A DNA stretch of 39,541 bases from the IMG/VR virus record IMGVR_UViG_3300044821_000134, positions 1-39,541 of that record. One strand, given 5' to 3'. Under the pieces are notes generated by a model. The model had not been told where the DNA came from. It searched no databases and saw only the letters and a list, made by a program, of their open reading frames with translations. The DNA is from a virus. Below, in pieces: positions 14,264 through 22,008 of this stretch (positions are counted from its first letter, which is position 1; each line of letters begins with the position of its first letter). The position numbers and the translations under genes were made by a program.

Positions 14264-15597
14264 GCGCCCAGGTGCTCGACCTGTCCGCGCGCGCCCACAC
14301 CTCGCGTGTGCTCGCGCGCGCCCTGCCGGATCTGGCCCGGGCCAACGCCGAGCGGCGCGCCGGCCTGCAGGTGATGAACCTCACCGCGCTCAGCTCCGAC
14401 GCCGACGCCATGCGCGCGCTCTTCGCGCCGCTGCCGAGCTCGAGCGGCTTCGCGGTGACCGACTACACGTCGATGCTGGTCAGCACGATCTTCGCGTGCC
14501 TGTCGAAGATCTCAGGCGCCTGGACGCAGCTGCCGATGCACCAGTACCGGATGCTGGCCGAGGGCGGCCGCGAGTCGATGCAGCAGACGCCGCTGTGGTG
14601 GCTGCTCAACGAGTCGCCCGACGACCAGTGGACGGCCGCGAGCTGGCGCGAGTGGATCGTGCGCTGCGTGCACCTGCGCGGCGACCAGCACACGCAGATC
14701 ATCCGAAAGGCGGGCGCGAGCGCCGGCGGCGCCATCGTGTCGCTGCGGCCGCTGCATCCCGACGACGTGCAGACCCGCTGCGTCAATCGCCGCAACGTCT
14801 ACGACGTCTACGACAAGGAGACCGGCAAGACCTACGGCGTCGACCAGGACGACATGCTGCACTTCAGCGGCTTCGGCTTCGACGGTCGCAAGAGCCTCAG
14901 CGTCGTGCAGCACGCCGCGCGCAACAGCATCGGCAACGCGCTGGCCGCCAGCGACTACACCGGCCGCCAGCTCGGCGAGGGTGCCATGCCCAAGATCGCG
15001 CTGACCTATCCCAACAAGCTGGTCGCCGACCAGGCCGAGCTGCTGCGCAAGAGCTTCGTCGCCGCCTACAGCGGCCCGGGCTCGCAGAAGCTGCCGCTGA
15101 TCCTGACGGAGGGTGGCACCGCGAAGCAGCTGACCTTCAACGCCGTCGACCTCGAGCTCATGGCCAGCCGCCGATTCGAGCGCGAGGATATGTGCCAGGC
15201 CTGCGGCGTGCCGCCGGTGCTGATCGGCGAGAACGAGAAGACGTCGAGCTGGGGCACGGGCATCGAGCAGATCATGCTCGGCTTCGTCAAGCTGACCCTG
15301 AAGCCGCACCTCACGCGCTGGTCGCAGGAGATGAACCGGAAGCTCTTCCGGCGCGCCGGCCAGTTCGTCGAGCACGACCTCGACGAACTGCTGCAGGGCG
15401 ACAGCAAAGCGCAGGGCGATGCCTTCCGCGCTGCGCTCGGTGGGCCGCCGACCGGCGATGGCTGGATGTCCCGCAACGAGGTGCGCCGCCGCAAGAACCT
15501 GCCCCCGCTCGACGGCGGCGAGAACGACAAGCCCTATACCGCGCCGCGCGTTGCGCCGGGCGCCACGCCACCGCCACCGCCGAAGGAACTCGCATGA
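14260..15597 (+). CDS. Portal protein, HK97 family
   Basis: 445 residues from the ATG at 14260. Family marks: TSMLVSTIFACLSKISGAWTQLP, LWWLLNESPDD, MASRRFEREDMCQACGVPPVLIG, ending MSRNEVRRRKNLPPLDGGEN. It forms the dodecameric DNA gateway at the capsid vertex. Overlaps terL and the protease gene (ATGA on both sides). Confidence 0.95.
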   Translation: MSAQVLDLSARAHTSRVLARALPDLARANAERRAGLQVMNLTALSSDADAMRALFAPLPSSSGFAVTDYTSMLVSTIFACLSKISGAWTQLPMHQYRMLAEGGRESMQQTPLWWLLNESPDDQWTAASWREWIVRCVHLRGDQHTQIIRKAGASAGGAIVSLRPLHPDDVQTRCVNRRNVYDVYDKETGKTYGVDQDDMLHFSGFGFDGRKSLSVVQHAARNSIGNALAASDYTGRQLGEGAMPKIALTYPNKLVADQAELLRKSFVAAYSGPGSQKLPLILTEGGTAKQLTFNAVDLELMASRRFEREDMCQACGVPPVLIGENEKTSSWGTGIEQIMLGFVKLTLKPHLTRWSQEMNRKLFRRAGQFVEHDLDELLQGDSKAQGDAFRAALGGPPTGDGWMSRNEVRRRKNLPPLDGGENDKPYTAPRVAPGATPPPPPKELA

Positions 15598-16376
15598 AGG
15601 TCAACAAGCTCCTGCAGCTGCTGCGCGACAACCCCGCGCACGATGAAGGCCGCCAGTCGGCGATTCGCGCCGAGGCCGGCGACGACGGCGTCGACATCTA
15701 CGTCTACGACGTGATCGACCCGTACTGGGGCGCCAGTGCCGCCGGCCTCATCGCCGCGCTGGTCACAGCAGCCGGCCAGCCGGTCTGTCTGCACATCAAC
15801 AGCCCCGGCGGCGACGTCTTCGAGGCGCGGGCCATGGCCGCGGCGATCGCCGGCTACGGCGGCAAGGTCGAGGCGCAGATCGATGGCCTCTGCGCCAGCG
15901 CCGCCACCTACGTCGCCCTGGCGGCTTCGTCGGTCAGCATGGTCGACGGCGCCCTGCTGATGATCCACAACTCGTGGACCATCGCCTACGGCGACAAGAC
16001 CGATCTGCGCGGCACGGCCGACCTGCTCGAGAAGATCGACGGCACGATCGTCGCCGACTACGCGAAGAAGACGAAGGCCACGGCCGACCAAGTGCAGACC
16101 TGGATGGATGCCGAGACCTGGTTCACCGCCCAGGAGGCGCTCGACGCCGGCTTCATCGACGAGATCGAGCCCAACACGCAGCAGGGCGACGCCGAGGAAG
16201 ACGCCACCGAGCCTGCCGATCCGCTCATGGCGCGCTGGGACCTCTCGGCCTACGCCAAGGCGCCCAAGGTCGCGCCCAGGCGCGCGCCGCCGGCGCCGCG
16301 TGAAGACGTTGCCGCGCGCGCTGCCGCCCAGCTGCTGGCCAACCGCAACCGCCTGCGCCTTATCACCCAGATCTGA
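15594..16376 (+). CDS. ClpP-type prohead protease
   Basis: 260 residues. ClpP fold: INSPGGDVFEARAMA (oxyanion region, 69-83), GLCASAATY with catalytic Ser102, and LLMIHNSWT with His125. It cleaves the capsid delta domain during head maturation. Pro/Ala-rich C-terminal extension. ATGA overlap with the portal gene; followed by an intrinsic terminator before the capsid gene. Confidence 0.92.
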   Translation: MKVNKLLQLLRDNPAHDEGRQSAIRAEAGDDGVDIYVYDVIDPYWGASAAGLIAALVTAAGQPVCLHINSPGGDVFEARAMAAAIAGYGGKVEAQIDGLCASAATYVALAASSVSMVDGALLMIHNSWTIAYGDKTDLRGTADLLEKIDGTIVADYAKKTKATADQVQTWMDAETWFTAQEALDAGFIDEIEPNTQQGDAEEDATEPADPLMARWDLSAYAKAPKVAPRRAPPAPREDVAARAAAQLLANRNRLRLITQI

Positions 16377-16396
16377 CGCTTCCCGCGTCGATAGCA

Positions 16397-16422
16397 GGCC
16401 ACCAGTTCGGTGGCCTTTTTTT
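16397..16422 (+). terminator. Intrinsic terminator upstream of the capsid gene
   Basis: GGCCACC-AGTTC-GGTGGCC stem-loop followed by seven T. Confidence 0.85.
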
Positions 16423-16453
16423 GTCCAGCTCACAGCCAAGAAAGGGCCATCAA

Positions 16454-17725
16454 ATGAGCATGCAAGCAATGCGGGAGCGCCTCGCCGCTCTCAACAAGGA
16501 AGCCAAGAACATCCTCGCCGAAGGCGGCACGGACAACTGGACCAAGGAAAGCCAGGGCAAGTTCGACGCCAAGATGGAAGAGGCCGAGCGCGTCCAGGCG
16601 AAGATCGAGGCCACCCAGCGCCTGCTCGACAAGGACGCCGAGGACAACTTCAGCGACGTCATCTACAAGGACGAGGACCGCGACGCCGCCAAGGACGCGA
16701 AGTCCAAGGCCGTGCTCGAGGGCTTCGAGCTCTACCTGCGCAAGGGCTTCGGCACCAACCCGCAGGTCGGCACGCTCACCGCCGAGCAGCTGCAGAAGGT
16801 GAAGAACACCCTCAGCACCACCACCGGCTCGCAGGGTGGCTTCGCGGTGCAGTCGGCGGTCGCCAAGATGCTGATCGACTTCCTGAAGAACTACGCCTGG
16901 ATGCGCAAGGTCGCCGACCAGATCACGACCGAGCAGGGCAACCCCCTCTCCTACCCGACGTCGGACGGCACGGCGGAAGTCGGCGAGTGGATCGCGCAGA
17001 ACACCACCGCCACCGCGGCCGACCCGGTCTTCGGCTCGGCGGCGGTCAACGTGTTCAAGGCCAGCTCGAAGATCGTCGCGGCACCGATCGAACTGCTGCA
17101 GGACTCGCAGATCGACATCACCGCCATGATCACCAAGCGCCTGGCGCAGCGCATCGGCCGGATTTCCAACGTCGGCTACACCACCGGCGGCGGCTCGGTC
17201 GATCCGTTCGGCATGGTCACCCAGGCCAGCGTCGGCAAGGTCGGCCTCGTCGGCCAGACCCTGTTGATCATCTATGACGACCTGGTCGACATGGTCGACT
17301 CGATCGACGCGGCCTACCTCGACGTGCCCGCCACCGACATCCAGATGCCCGGCGTCGATCCGGGCTGGATGATCTCGCAGACGATGCGCAAAGTGGTCCG
17401 CAAGATCAAGGACACCGCCGGCCGGCCGATCTGGACGCCGAGCTACGACGGCGGCATCTTCAGCGCCAAGACGCCCGACACTCTGCTCGGCTACCCGGTC
17501 TACATCAACAACGACCTGGCCGTGCCCGCCGCCAACGCCAAGACGCTCGCCTTCGGGAACTTCAAGAAGTACCTGATCCGCGACGCCATGGACGTGACCA
17601 TGTTCCGCTTCGACGACAGCGCGTACATGAAGCTCGGCCAGGTCGGCTTCCTCGCGTGGGCCCGCACCGGCGGCAACCTGCTCGACACCGCCGCGGTCAA
17701 GCTGTACCAGCACAGCGCGACCTGA
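16454..17725 (+). CDS. Major capsid protein, HK97 fold
   Basis: 423 residues from the ATG at 16454. N-terminal charged coiled coil (about 1-75), the delta/scaffold domain normally removed by the protease, then the HK97 core: STTTGSQGGFAVQ, ILWARQ-like MRKVADQITTEQGN, GWMISQTMRKVVRKIKD, LLGYPVYINNDLAVPA, and YLIRDAMDVTMFRFDD near the end. Length is typical. It is bracketed by terminators at 16397-16422 and 17784-17827. Confidence 0.95.
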   Translation: MSMQAMRERLAALNKEAKNILAEGGTDNWTKESQGKFDAKMEEAERVQAKIEATQRLLDKDAEDNFSDVIYKDEDRDAAKDAKSKAVLEGFELYLRKGFGTNPQVGTLTAEQLQKVKNTLSTTTGSQGGFAVQSAVAKMLIDFLKNYAWMRKVADQITTEQGNPLSYPTSDGTAEVGEWIAQNTTATAADPVFGSAAVNVFKASSKIVAAPIELLQDSQIDITAMITKRLAQRIGRISNVGYTTGGGSVDPFGMVTQASVGKVGLVGQTLLIIYDDLVDMVDSIDAAYLDVPATDIQMPGVDPGWMISQTMRKVVRKIKDTAGRPIWTPSYDGGIFSAKTPDTLLGYPVYINNDLAVPAANAKTLAFGNFKKYLIRDAMDVTMFRFDDSAYMKLGQVGFLAWARTGGNLLDTAAVKLYQHSAT

Positions 17726-17783
17726 TCGATCAACCTTCGCCGGTTGTCTCCGAGGAGCCCTTTCGACAAGGGCCATTCCCCGC

Positions 17784-17827
17784 GGCGGGCGCTCGCCAGA
17801 TGAAGAGCGCTCGCCGCCCCTTTTTTT
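17784..17827 (+). terminator. Intrinsic terminator downstream of the capsid gene
   Basis: 11-bp stem (GGCGGGCGCTC / GAGCGCTCGCC, one G.U pair) followed by a run of seven T. Confidence 0.85.
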
Positions 17828-17839
17828 CAGGAGCCCATC

Positions 17840-18040
17840 ATGGGAAAGAACCGTTCAACGCCGCCGGCCGCCGACCAGGTCAAGGCGCGCGTCCTCACCA
17901 GCTGCAGCTTCGGCGAGGCCAACGACGTCGTGACCCTGCCCGCGGCAGATGCTGCGGCCGGCATGGCCGAAGGCATTCTCGACACCACGCCCGAGGCCGT
18001 CGCCTACGCCGAATCGATCGACGGCGCGTCCGAAGCGTAG
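17840..18040 (+). CDS. Small head-region hypothetical protein
   Basis: 66 residues with CAGGAG upstream. KARVLTSCSFGEANDVVTL resembles small proteins often encoded between capsid and connector genes; some decorate heads, but nothing specific is seen here. Ala/Glu-rich C-terminus. Confidence 0.7.
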   Translation: MGKNRSTPPAADQVKARVLTSCSFGEANDVVTLPAADAAAGMAEGILDTTPEAVAYAESIDGASEA

Positions 18041-18055
18041 CGACCGCTCGCTGCC

Positions 18056-18700
18056 ATGTCGCTGAGCCTCATCACGCCGCGCGCGCTTCAGCCAGTGACC
18101 CTGGCCGAAGCGAAGCTGCAGGCGCGCATCGACGCGACCGACGAGGATGCCCTCGTCACGTCGATGATCATCGTCGCCACCGACGAGTGCGAGGCGATCA
18201 TGCAGCGCGCGATCCTGCCGCAAACCTGGCAGCGGACGCTCGACGCGTTCTTTGACGCGAACGTCTACCAGGACCCGATCCCGATCACGGTCGACCTGAT
18301 CCGCGGGACCAGCTACACCACCGGCGCCGCGGCGATCGGCCTGCAGCGGCCGAAGGTGACCAGCATCACCTCGGTCAAGTACATCGACATCAACGGCACC
18401 CTGCAGACGCTCGGTGGCGGCTTGTATCAACTGGCGGCCGCGAGCGACTACACCGCCCGCGTCTTTCCGGCCTTCGGCACCGTCTGGCCGAGCACGCGCG
18501 CCGTGCCCGAGGCGGTGCAGATCCAGTTCGTCTGCGGCTACCCGGACGCCAACAGCGTGCCCGAGGGCATCAAGCAGTGGGTGAAGTGCCGCGTCAAGGA
18601 CCTCTACGACAACCGCGGCGCATGGACAGCCGGCGTGAAGGTCGAGATCAACCCGTTCGTCGACTTCCTGCTCGACCGCTACCTCGCCAAGACGTTCTGA
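18056..18700 (+). CDS. Head-tail connector (gp6-like)
   Basis: 214 residues. LITPRALQPVTLAEAKLQARIDATDEDALV is the classic start of HK97 gp6/DUF-type adaptor proteins; later QIQFVCGYPDANSVPEGIKQ and FLLDRYL. Forms the ring below the portal. Confidence 0.9.
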   Translation: MSLSLITPRALQPVTLAEAKLQARIDATDEDALVTSMIIVATDECEAIMQRAILPQTWQRTLDAFFDANVYQDPIPITVDLIRGTSYTTGAAAIGLQRPKVTSITSVKYIDINGTLQTLGGGLYQLAAASDYTARVFPAFGTVWPSTRAVPEAVQIQFVCGYPDANSVPEGIKQWVKCRVKDLYDNRGAWTAGVKVEINPFVDFLLDRYLAKTF

Positions 18701-18708
18701 GGCCTGCC

Positions 18709-19050
18709 ATGGAATCGTCGAAGCTCGACCAGCGCCTGACCATCGAGAAGCCCAGCGTCGCGCAAGATGCGTCCTTCGGCGCCGAGTCGGTCACCTGGTC
18801 GACGCTGGCCACGGTCTGGGGCAAGGTCGCCGACGTCGTCAACACGCGCCGCGGCGGCGAGGAAACGGTCGAACAGAATGTGCGCGTGCGCAGCAGCCTG
18901 ACGCAGATCACGATCCGCTACCGCAGCGACGTCACCACCGACATGCGCATCCAGTGGACGGCGCGGGGCCGCACGTTGCAGATCGTCGGCATGGCCGAGC
19001 TCGGGCGGCGCGACGGCCTGCAGCTCAGCTGCGAGCAGTTCACGGTATGA
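18709..19050 (+). CDS. Head closure protein
   Basis: 113 residues from the ATG at 18709. LDQRLTIEKPS..., WGKVADVV, ITIRYRSDVTTDMRI, GRTLQIVGMAELGRRDGLQL is the phage head-tail joining (SPP1 gp16/HK97 gp7-like) pattern. ATGA overlap with the next gene. Confidence 0.88.
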   Translation: MESSKLDQRLTIEKPSVAQDASFGAESVTWSTLATVWGKVADVVNTRRGGEETVEQNVRVRSSLTQITIRYRSDVTTDMRIQWTARGRTLQIVGMAELGRRDGLQLSCEQFTV

Positions 19051-19547
19051 CCGCCGACACCGACACGATCAAGGGGCTCGACGCCGTCTTCGGGCAGTTC
19101 GACCAGCTGCCGCCCAAGCTCGCGCAGAACGTCCTGCGCGGCGCGCTGCGCGCCGGCGGCAAGGTGCAACTAGCCGAGGCCAGGCGCCTGGCTCCACGTG
19201 AAACGACGGGCCCGCACCCGGGAGCGCTGGCCGATAGCCTGCGCCTCAGCACCAGCGTGCGCAGCGGCACCGTGCGCGCGCAGGTCAAGGCGGGCGGCAG
19301 GTTGGCCTTCTGGGCCAAGTTCGTCGAATTCGGCACCGCCGCGCACCTGATCGTGGCATCAATCAAGAAAAGCCTTTTCTTCGGTGGCCATAACGAAGAC
19401 AGCGTGCAGCACCCGGGCGCAAAGAAGAAGCCCTTCATGCGGCCGGCGCTCGACGGAACCTTCCGCGCGGCGCTCGACGCCGTGGCCGCCTACATCAGGA
19501 AGCGCCTCACGAAAGAGGGCATCGAGACACCGGACCCGGGGGACTGA
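19047..19547 (+). CDS. HK97 gp10-like neck protein
   Basis: 166 residues. LDAVFGQFDQLPPKLAQNVLRGALRAGGKVQLAEAR at the N-terminus, FWAKFVEFGTAAH, and KKPFMRPALDGTF are the hallmarks of the HK97 gp10 family, involved in head-tail joining. Overlaps its upstream neighbour by ATGA. Confidence 0.9.
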   Translation: MTADTDTIKGLDAVFGQFDQLPPKLAQNVLRGALRAGGKVQLAEARRLAPRETTGPHPGALADSLRLSTSVRSGTVRAQVKAGGRLAFWAKFVEFGTAAHLIVASIKKSLFFGGHNEDSVQHPGAKKKPFMRPALDGTFRAALDAVAAYIRKRLTKEGIETPDPGD

Positions 19548-19550
19548 CCG

Positions 19551-19973
19551 ATGCGCGCCGAAAAAGCCGTGCACACCCTGCTGGCGGCCGCGAGCGCCGT
19601 CACGACGCTGCTCGGTGCACCGCAGGCGCCTGCGACCGCGAACATCTGGGCCGGCCAAGCGCCGCAGGGCGTGGCCTTCCCGGTGATCGTGGTCGAGCAC
19701 ATCAGCGCGCGCGAGCTGACGACGATCGACGCCAACAGCGCCTTCGGTCTCAACCAGGCGCGGCTGCAGGTCACGGCGATCGCCAAGACCTACAACGACG
19801 TGAAGGCGGTGCTCGAGCAGATCCGCATCGCCCTGAACTACCAGCGCGGCACCGTCAGCGGCGTGCGCGTCATCTCGATCATCCGCGACACCGTCGGGCC
19901 CGACCTGCGCGACGACGACCGCAAGCTCTTCTCCCAGTCGATCGACTTCCAGGTCACCTACCAAGAGCCCTAG
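19551..19973 (+). CDS. Tail completion protein (DUF3168)
   Basis: 140 residues. EKAVHTLLAAASAVTTLLG, IWAGQAPQG..FPVIVVEHIS, and DRKLFSQSIDFQVTYQEP fit the DUF3168 family (lambda gpU/HK97 gp11-like). Residues 23-28 (PQAPAT) come from a dispersed palindrome. Followed by an intrinsic terminator. Confidence 0.85.
   Translation: MRAEKAVHTLLAAASAVTTLLGAPQAPATANIWAGQAPQGVAFPVIVVEHISARELTTIDANSAFGLNQARLQVTAIAKTYNDVKAVLEQIRIALNYQRGTVSGVRVISIIRDTVGPDLRDDDRKLFSQSIDFQVTYQEP
19621..19634. repeat. Dispersed 14-bp palindrome copy 5
   Basis: Perfect copy; encodes PQAPA in the DUF3168 protein. Confidence 0.9.
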
Positions 19974-19995
19974 ACCCTCGCCCGATTCACCGCCG

Positions 19996-20018
19996 GCCCG
20001 CTCTCGAGCGGGCTTTTT
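19996..20018 (+). terminator. Intrinsic terminator upstream of the tail tube gene
   Basis: GCCCGCT-CTCG-AGCGGGC stem-loop followed by five T; 18 bp before the tail tube start. Confidence 0.8.
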
Positions 20019-20036
20019 CATTTCAGGAGCACCACC

Positions 20037-21251
20037 ATGGCACTCGCCGCCGGCCTCTTCAAGCAGATCGCCTACAAGAAGGAGGTCACCTACGGCCTCA
20101 TCCCCGCGGCCGCCACCGCCCAGGCGCTGCGCCGCAACTCCAGCGTCGTCAACCTGGCCAAGGACACGTACCTCTCGGCCGAAATCAAGTCGAGCTTCCA
20201 GAAGAGCGACTTCCGCCACGGCGTGCGCCGCGGCAAAGGCAAGATCCAGGGCGACCTGATGTGCAAGACGTGGGCCGACTTCTTCGGCTTCGCGCTCAAG
20301 CGGGACTTCGCCGCCATCACGGCGATCACCGCTGCCGGCATCACCATCGGCGGTTCGGGCCCGAGCTGGACGGTCACGCGCGCGGCCGGCTCGTGGCTCA
20401 CCGATGGCATCAAGGTCGGCCAGGTCATCCGCCTCTCGGTCGGTGCCTTCAACGCCCTCAATCTGTCGAAGAACATCCTGGTGACCGACGTCGTCTCGGC
20501 CACGGTGCTGAACGGCATGACGCTCAACGGCACGGCGCTCTTCGCCGAGGGCCCGATCTCGGGCAGCACGGTCACCGTGATCGGCAAGACCACCTTCATC
20601 CCGCAAACCGGCCACACCGACAACAGCTTCAGCTACGAGCACTGGTCGCCGGAAGTGACGGCGAGCGAGGTCTACAGCGGCCTGAAGGTCGACCAGATCA
20701 ACCTGCAGCTGCCGCCGACCGGCATCGCCCAGTTCGACATGGACGTGCTCGGCCAGAACGTCACCACGGCCTCGGCGCAGTACTTCACCAGCCCGACCGC
20801 GCAGACCACCACCGGCGCCATGGCCGCGGTCAACGGCGTGCTGCGCGTCGGCGGCGTCACCTACGCCATCGTCACCGGCCTCAGCATGTCGATCAACCCG
20901 GGCTTCACGGGCGATCCGGTCGTCGGCGCGAACACGATCCCGAACCTGTTTCCCGGCGGCATCAACGTCAGCGGCCAGTTCACCGCCTACTTCCAGGACG
21001 CGGTGCTGCGTGATGCCTTCCTGAACGAGACCGAGATCGACCTGATCGTCGCGCTCACCGCCGACAACACCGCGGCCAGCGACTTCATGGCGATCCACCT
21101 GCCGCGCATCAAGGTCGGCAGCGCCGACAAGACCGATGGCGAGGGCGGCATCGTGCAGACCTTCTCCTTCCAGGCGCTCGAGGCCTTGACCGGCGGCGCC
21201 GGCATCAAGACCGAGAAGACCACCATCCAGATCCAGGACGCCCAAGCGTGA
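20037..21251 (+). CDS. Major tail tube protein
   Basis: 404 residues with CAGGAG upstream. KQIAYKKEVTYGLIPAAATAQALRR and HGVRRGKGKIQGDL match long siphophage tail tube proteins; the repetitive beta-rich middle and the final region (GGIVQTFSFQALEAL) fit. At about twice the minimal tube size it probably carries an inserted decorative domain. ATGA overlap with the chaperone gene. Confidence 0.85.
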   Translation: MALAAGLFKQIAYKKEVTYGLIPAAATAQALRRNSSVVNLAKDTYLSAEIKSSFQKSDFRHGVRRGKGKIQGDLMCKTWADFFGFALKRDFAAITAITAAGITIGGSGPSWTVTRAAGSWLTDGIKVGQVIRLSVGAFNALNLSKNILVTDVVSATVLNGMTLNGTALFAEGPISGSTVTVIGKTTFIPQTGHTDNSFSYEHWSPEVTASEVYSGLKVDQINLQLPPTGIAQFDMDVLGQNVTTASAQYFTSPTAQTTTGAMAAVNGVLRVGGVTYAIVTGLSMSINPGFTGDPVVGANTIPNLFPGGINVSGQFTAYFQDAVLRDAFLNETEIDLIVALTADNTAASDFMAIHLPRIKVGSADKTDGEGGIVQTFSFQALEALTGGAGIKTEKTTIQIQDAQA

Positions 21252-21679
21252 ACACTCCGACCACGACCGCCGCCGCCTTCGACCTCGACAGCGCCGTCCA
21301 GCTCGACACCGCTGAGCTGCAGCTCAAGCACCCGGCCACGGGCGCCCCGACGGGCGCCTTCGTGCTGCTCGCCGGGCCGGAGCACGACGTGCGCAGGCAG
21401 CGCCTCTTCGCGCTCATGCGCCGCCGGCGCGCCGAGTTCGAGCGGCTCGGCAAGCTGATGACCAGCGACCCGGTCGAAGACGCGGCCGCGGAGCTCGAGC
21501 TGCTGGCCGCGTGCACTCTCGGCTGGCGCAACCTCAGCGTCGGCGGCCAGGAGCTGGCCTATTCCGCAGCTGCTTGCGCCGCCCTCTATGCCGACCCCCG
21601 GCGCGCCTGGGTGCGCGACCAGGTCAAGGCGGCATTGGACCAGCGCGACCTTTTTATCGGCAGCTCCGCGAGCGTCTGA
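21248..21679 (+). CDS. Tail assembly chaperone (G-like)
   Basis: 143 residues. FVLLAGPEHDVRRQRLFALMRRR...FERLGKLM and AACTLGWRNLSVGG are typical of siphophage tail assembly chaperones encoded between tail tube and tape measure. It ends shortly after CTT TTT ATC at 21650-21658, where a -1 shift would enter the next frame. Overlaps the tail tube stop (ATGA). Confidence 0.8.
   Translation: MNTPTTTAAAFDLDSAVQLDTAELQLKHPATGAPTGAFVLLAGPEHDVRRQRLFALMRRRRAEFERLGKLMTSDPVEDAAAELELLAACTLGWRNLSVGGQELAYSAAACAALYADPRRAWVRDQVKAALDQRDLFIGSSASV
21650..21655 (+). promoter_or_regulatory. Candidate programmed frameshift site
   Basis: CTTTTT preceded by C and followed by A. In zero frame the codons are CTT TTT. 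Slipping back one base keeps TTT in the A site and continues in the T-like frame (YRQLRERLTRRAELEVKL). The P-site re-pairing is imperfect, so this is a weaker slippery site than lambda's. Confidence 0.4.
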
Positions 21680-21699
21680 CGCGGCGCGCGGAGCTGGAA

Positions 21700-22008
21700 G
21701 TGAAGCTCGGCGCTCCGGCGGGCGACGGAGCGTCGAAGCGCGACCACCTTCTGGCCGCGTCGAAGTTCACCGGCGAGCTCGACCCGCAGCTGGCCGAGGC
21801 GCTGCAGCAGCTGCCGAGCCTGGTGCGGCCGATCTGGCAGGCCTTCGAGGCGCTGTGCGGCACGCGTCATGACGGCGCGCCGATCGCGCTGACGGAGATC
21901 GAGGCCTGGCAGCGGCTGAACGGCGTGCCGCTCACGCCGTGGGAAGTCGAGACGCTGCTCGCGATGGATCAGGCCGCACTCAGCGCGGCGCCCAGGAGAC
22001 CGAAATGA
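21700..22008 (+). CDS. Tail assembly chaperone, T-like part
   Basis: 102 residues if started independently at the GTG at 21700 (GGAG seven bases upstream). If made by -1 frameshift it is instead the C-terminal extension of the preceding protein, joining near 21653. Content (ELDPQLAEALQQLPSLVRPIWQA, LTEIEAWQRLNGVPLTPWEV) is typical of the T portion next to tape measure genes. ATGA overlap with the tape measure gene. Confidence 0.7.
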   Translation: MKLGAPAGDGASKRDHLLAASKFTGELDPQLAEALQQLPSLVRPIWQAFEALCGTRHDGAPIALTEIEAWQRLNGVPLTPWEVETLLAMDQAALSAAPRRPK

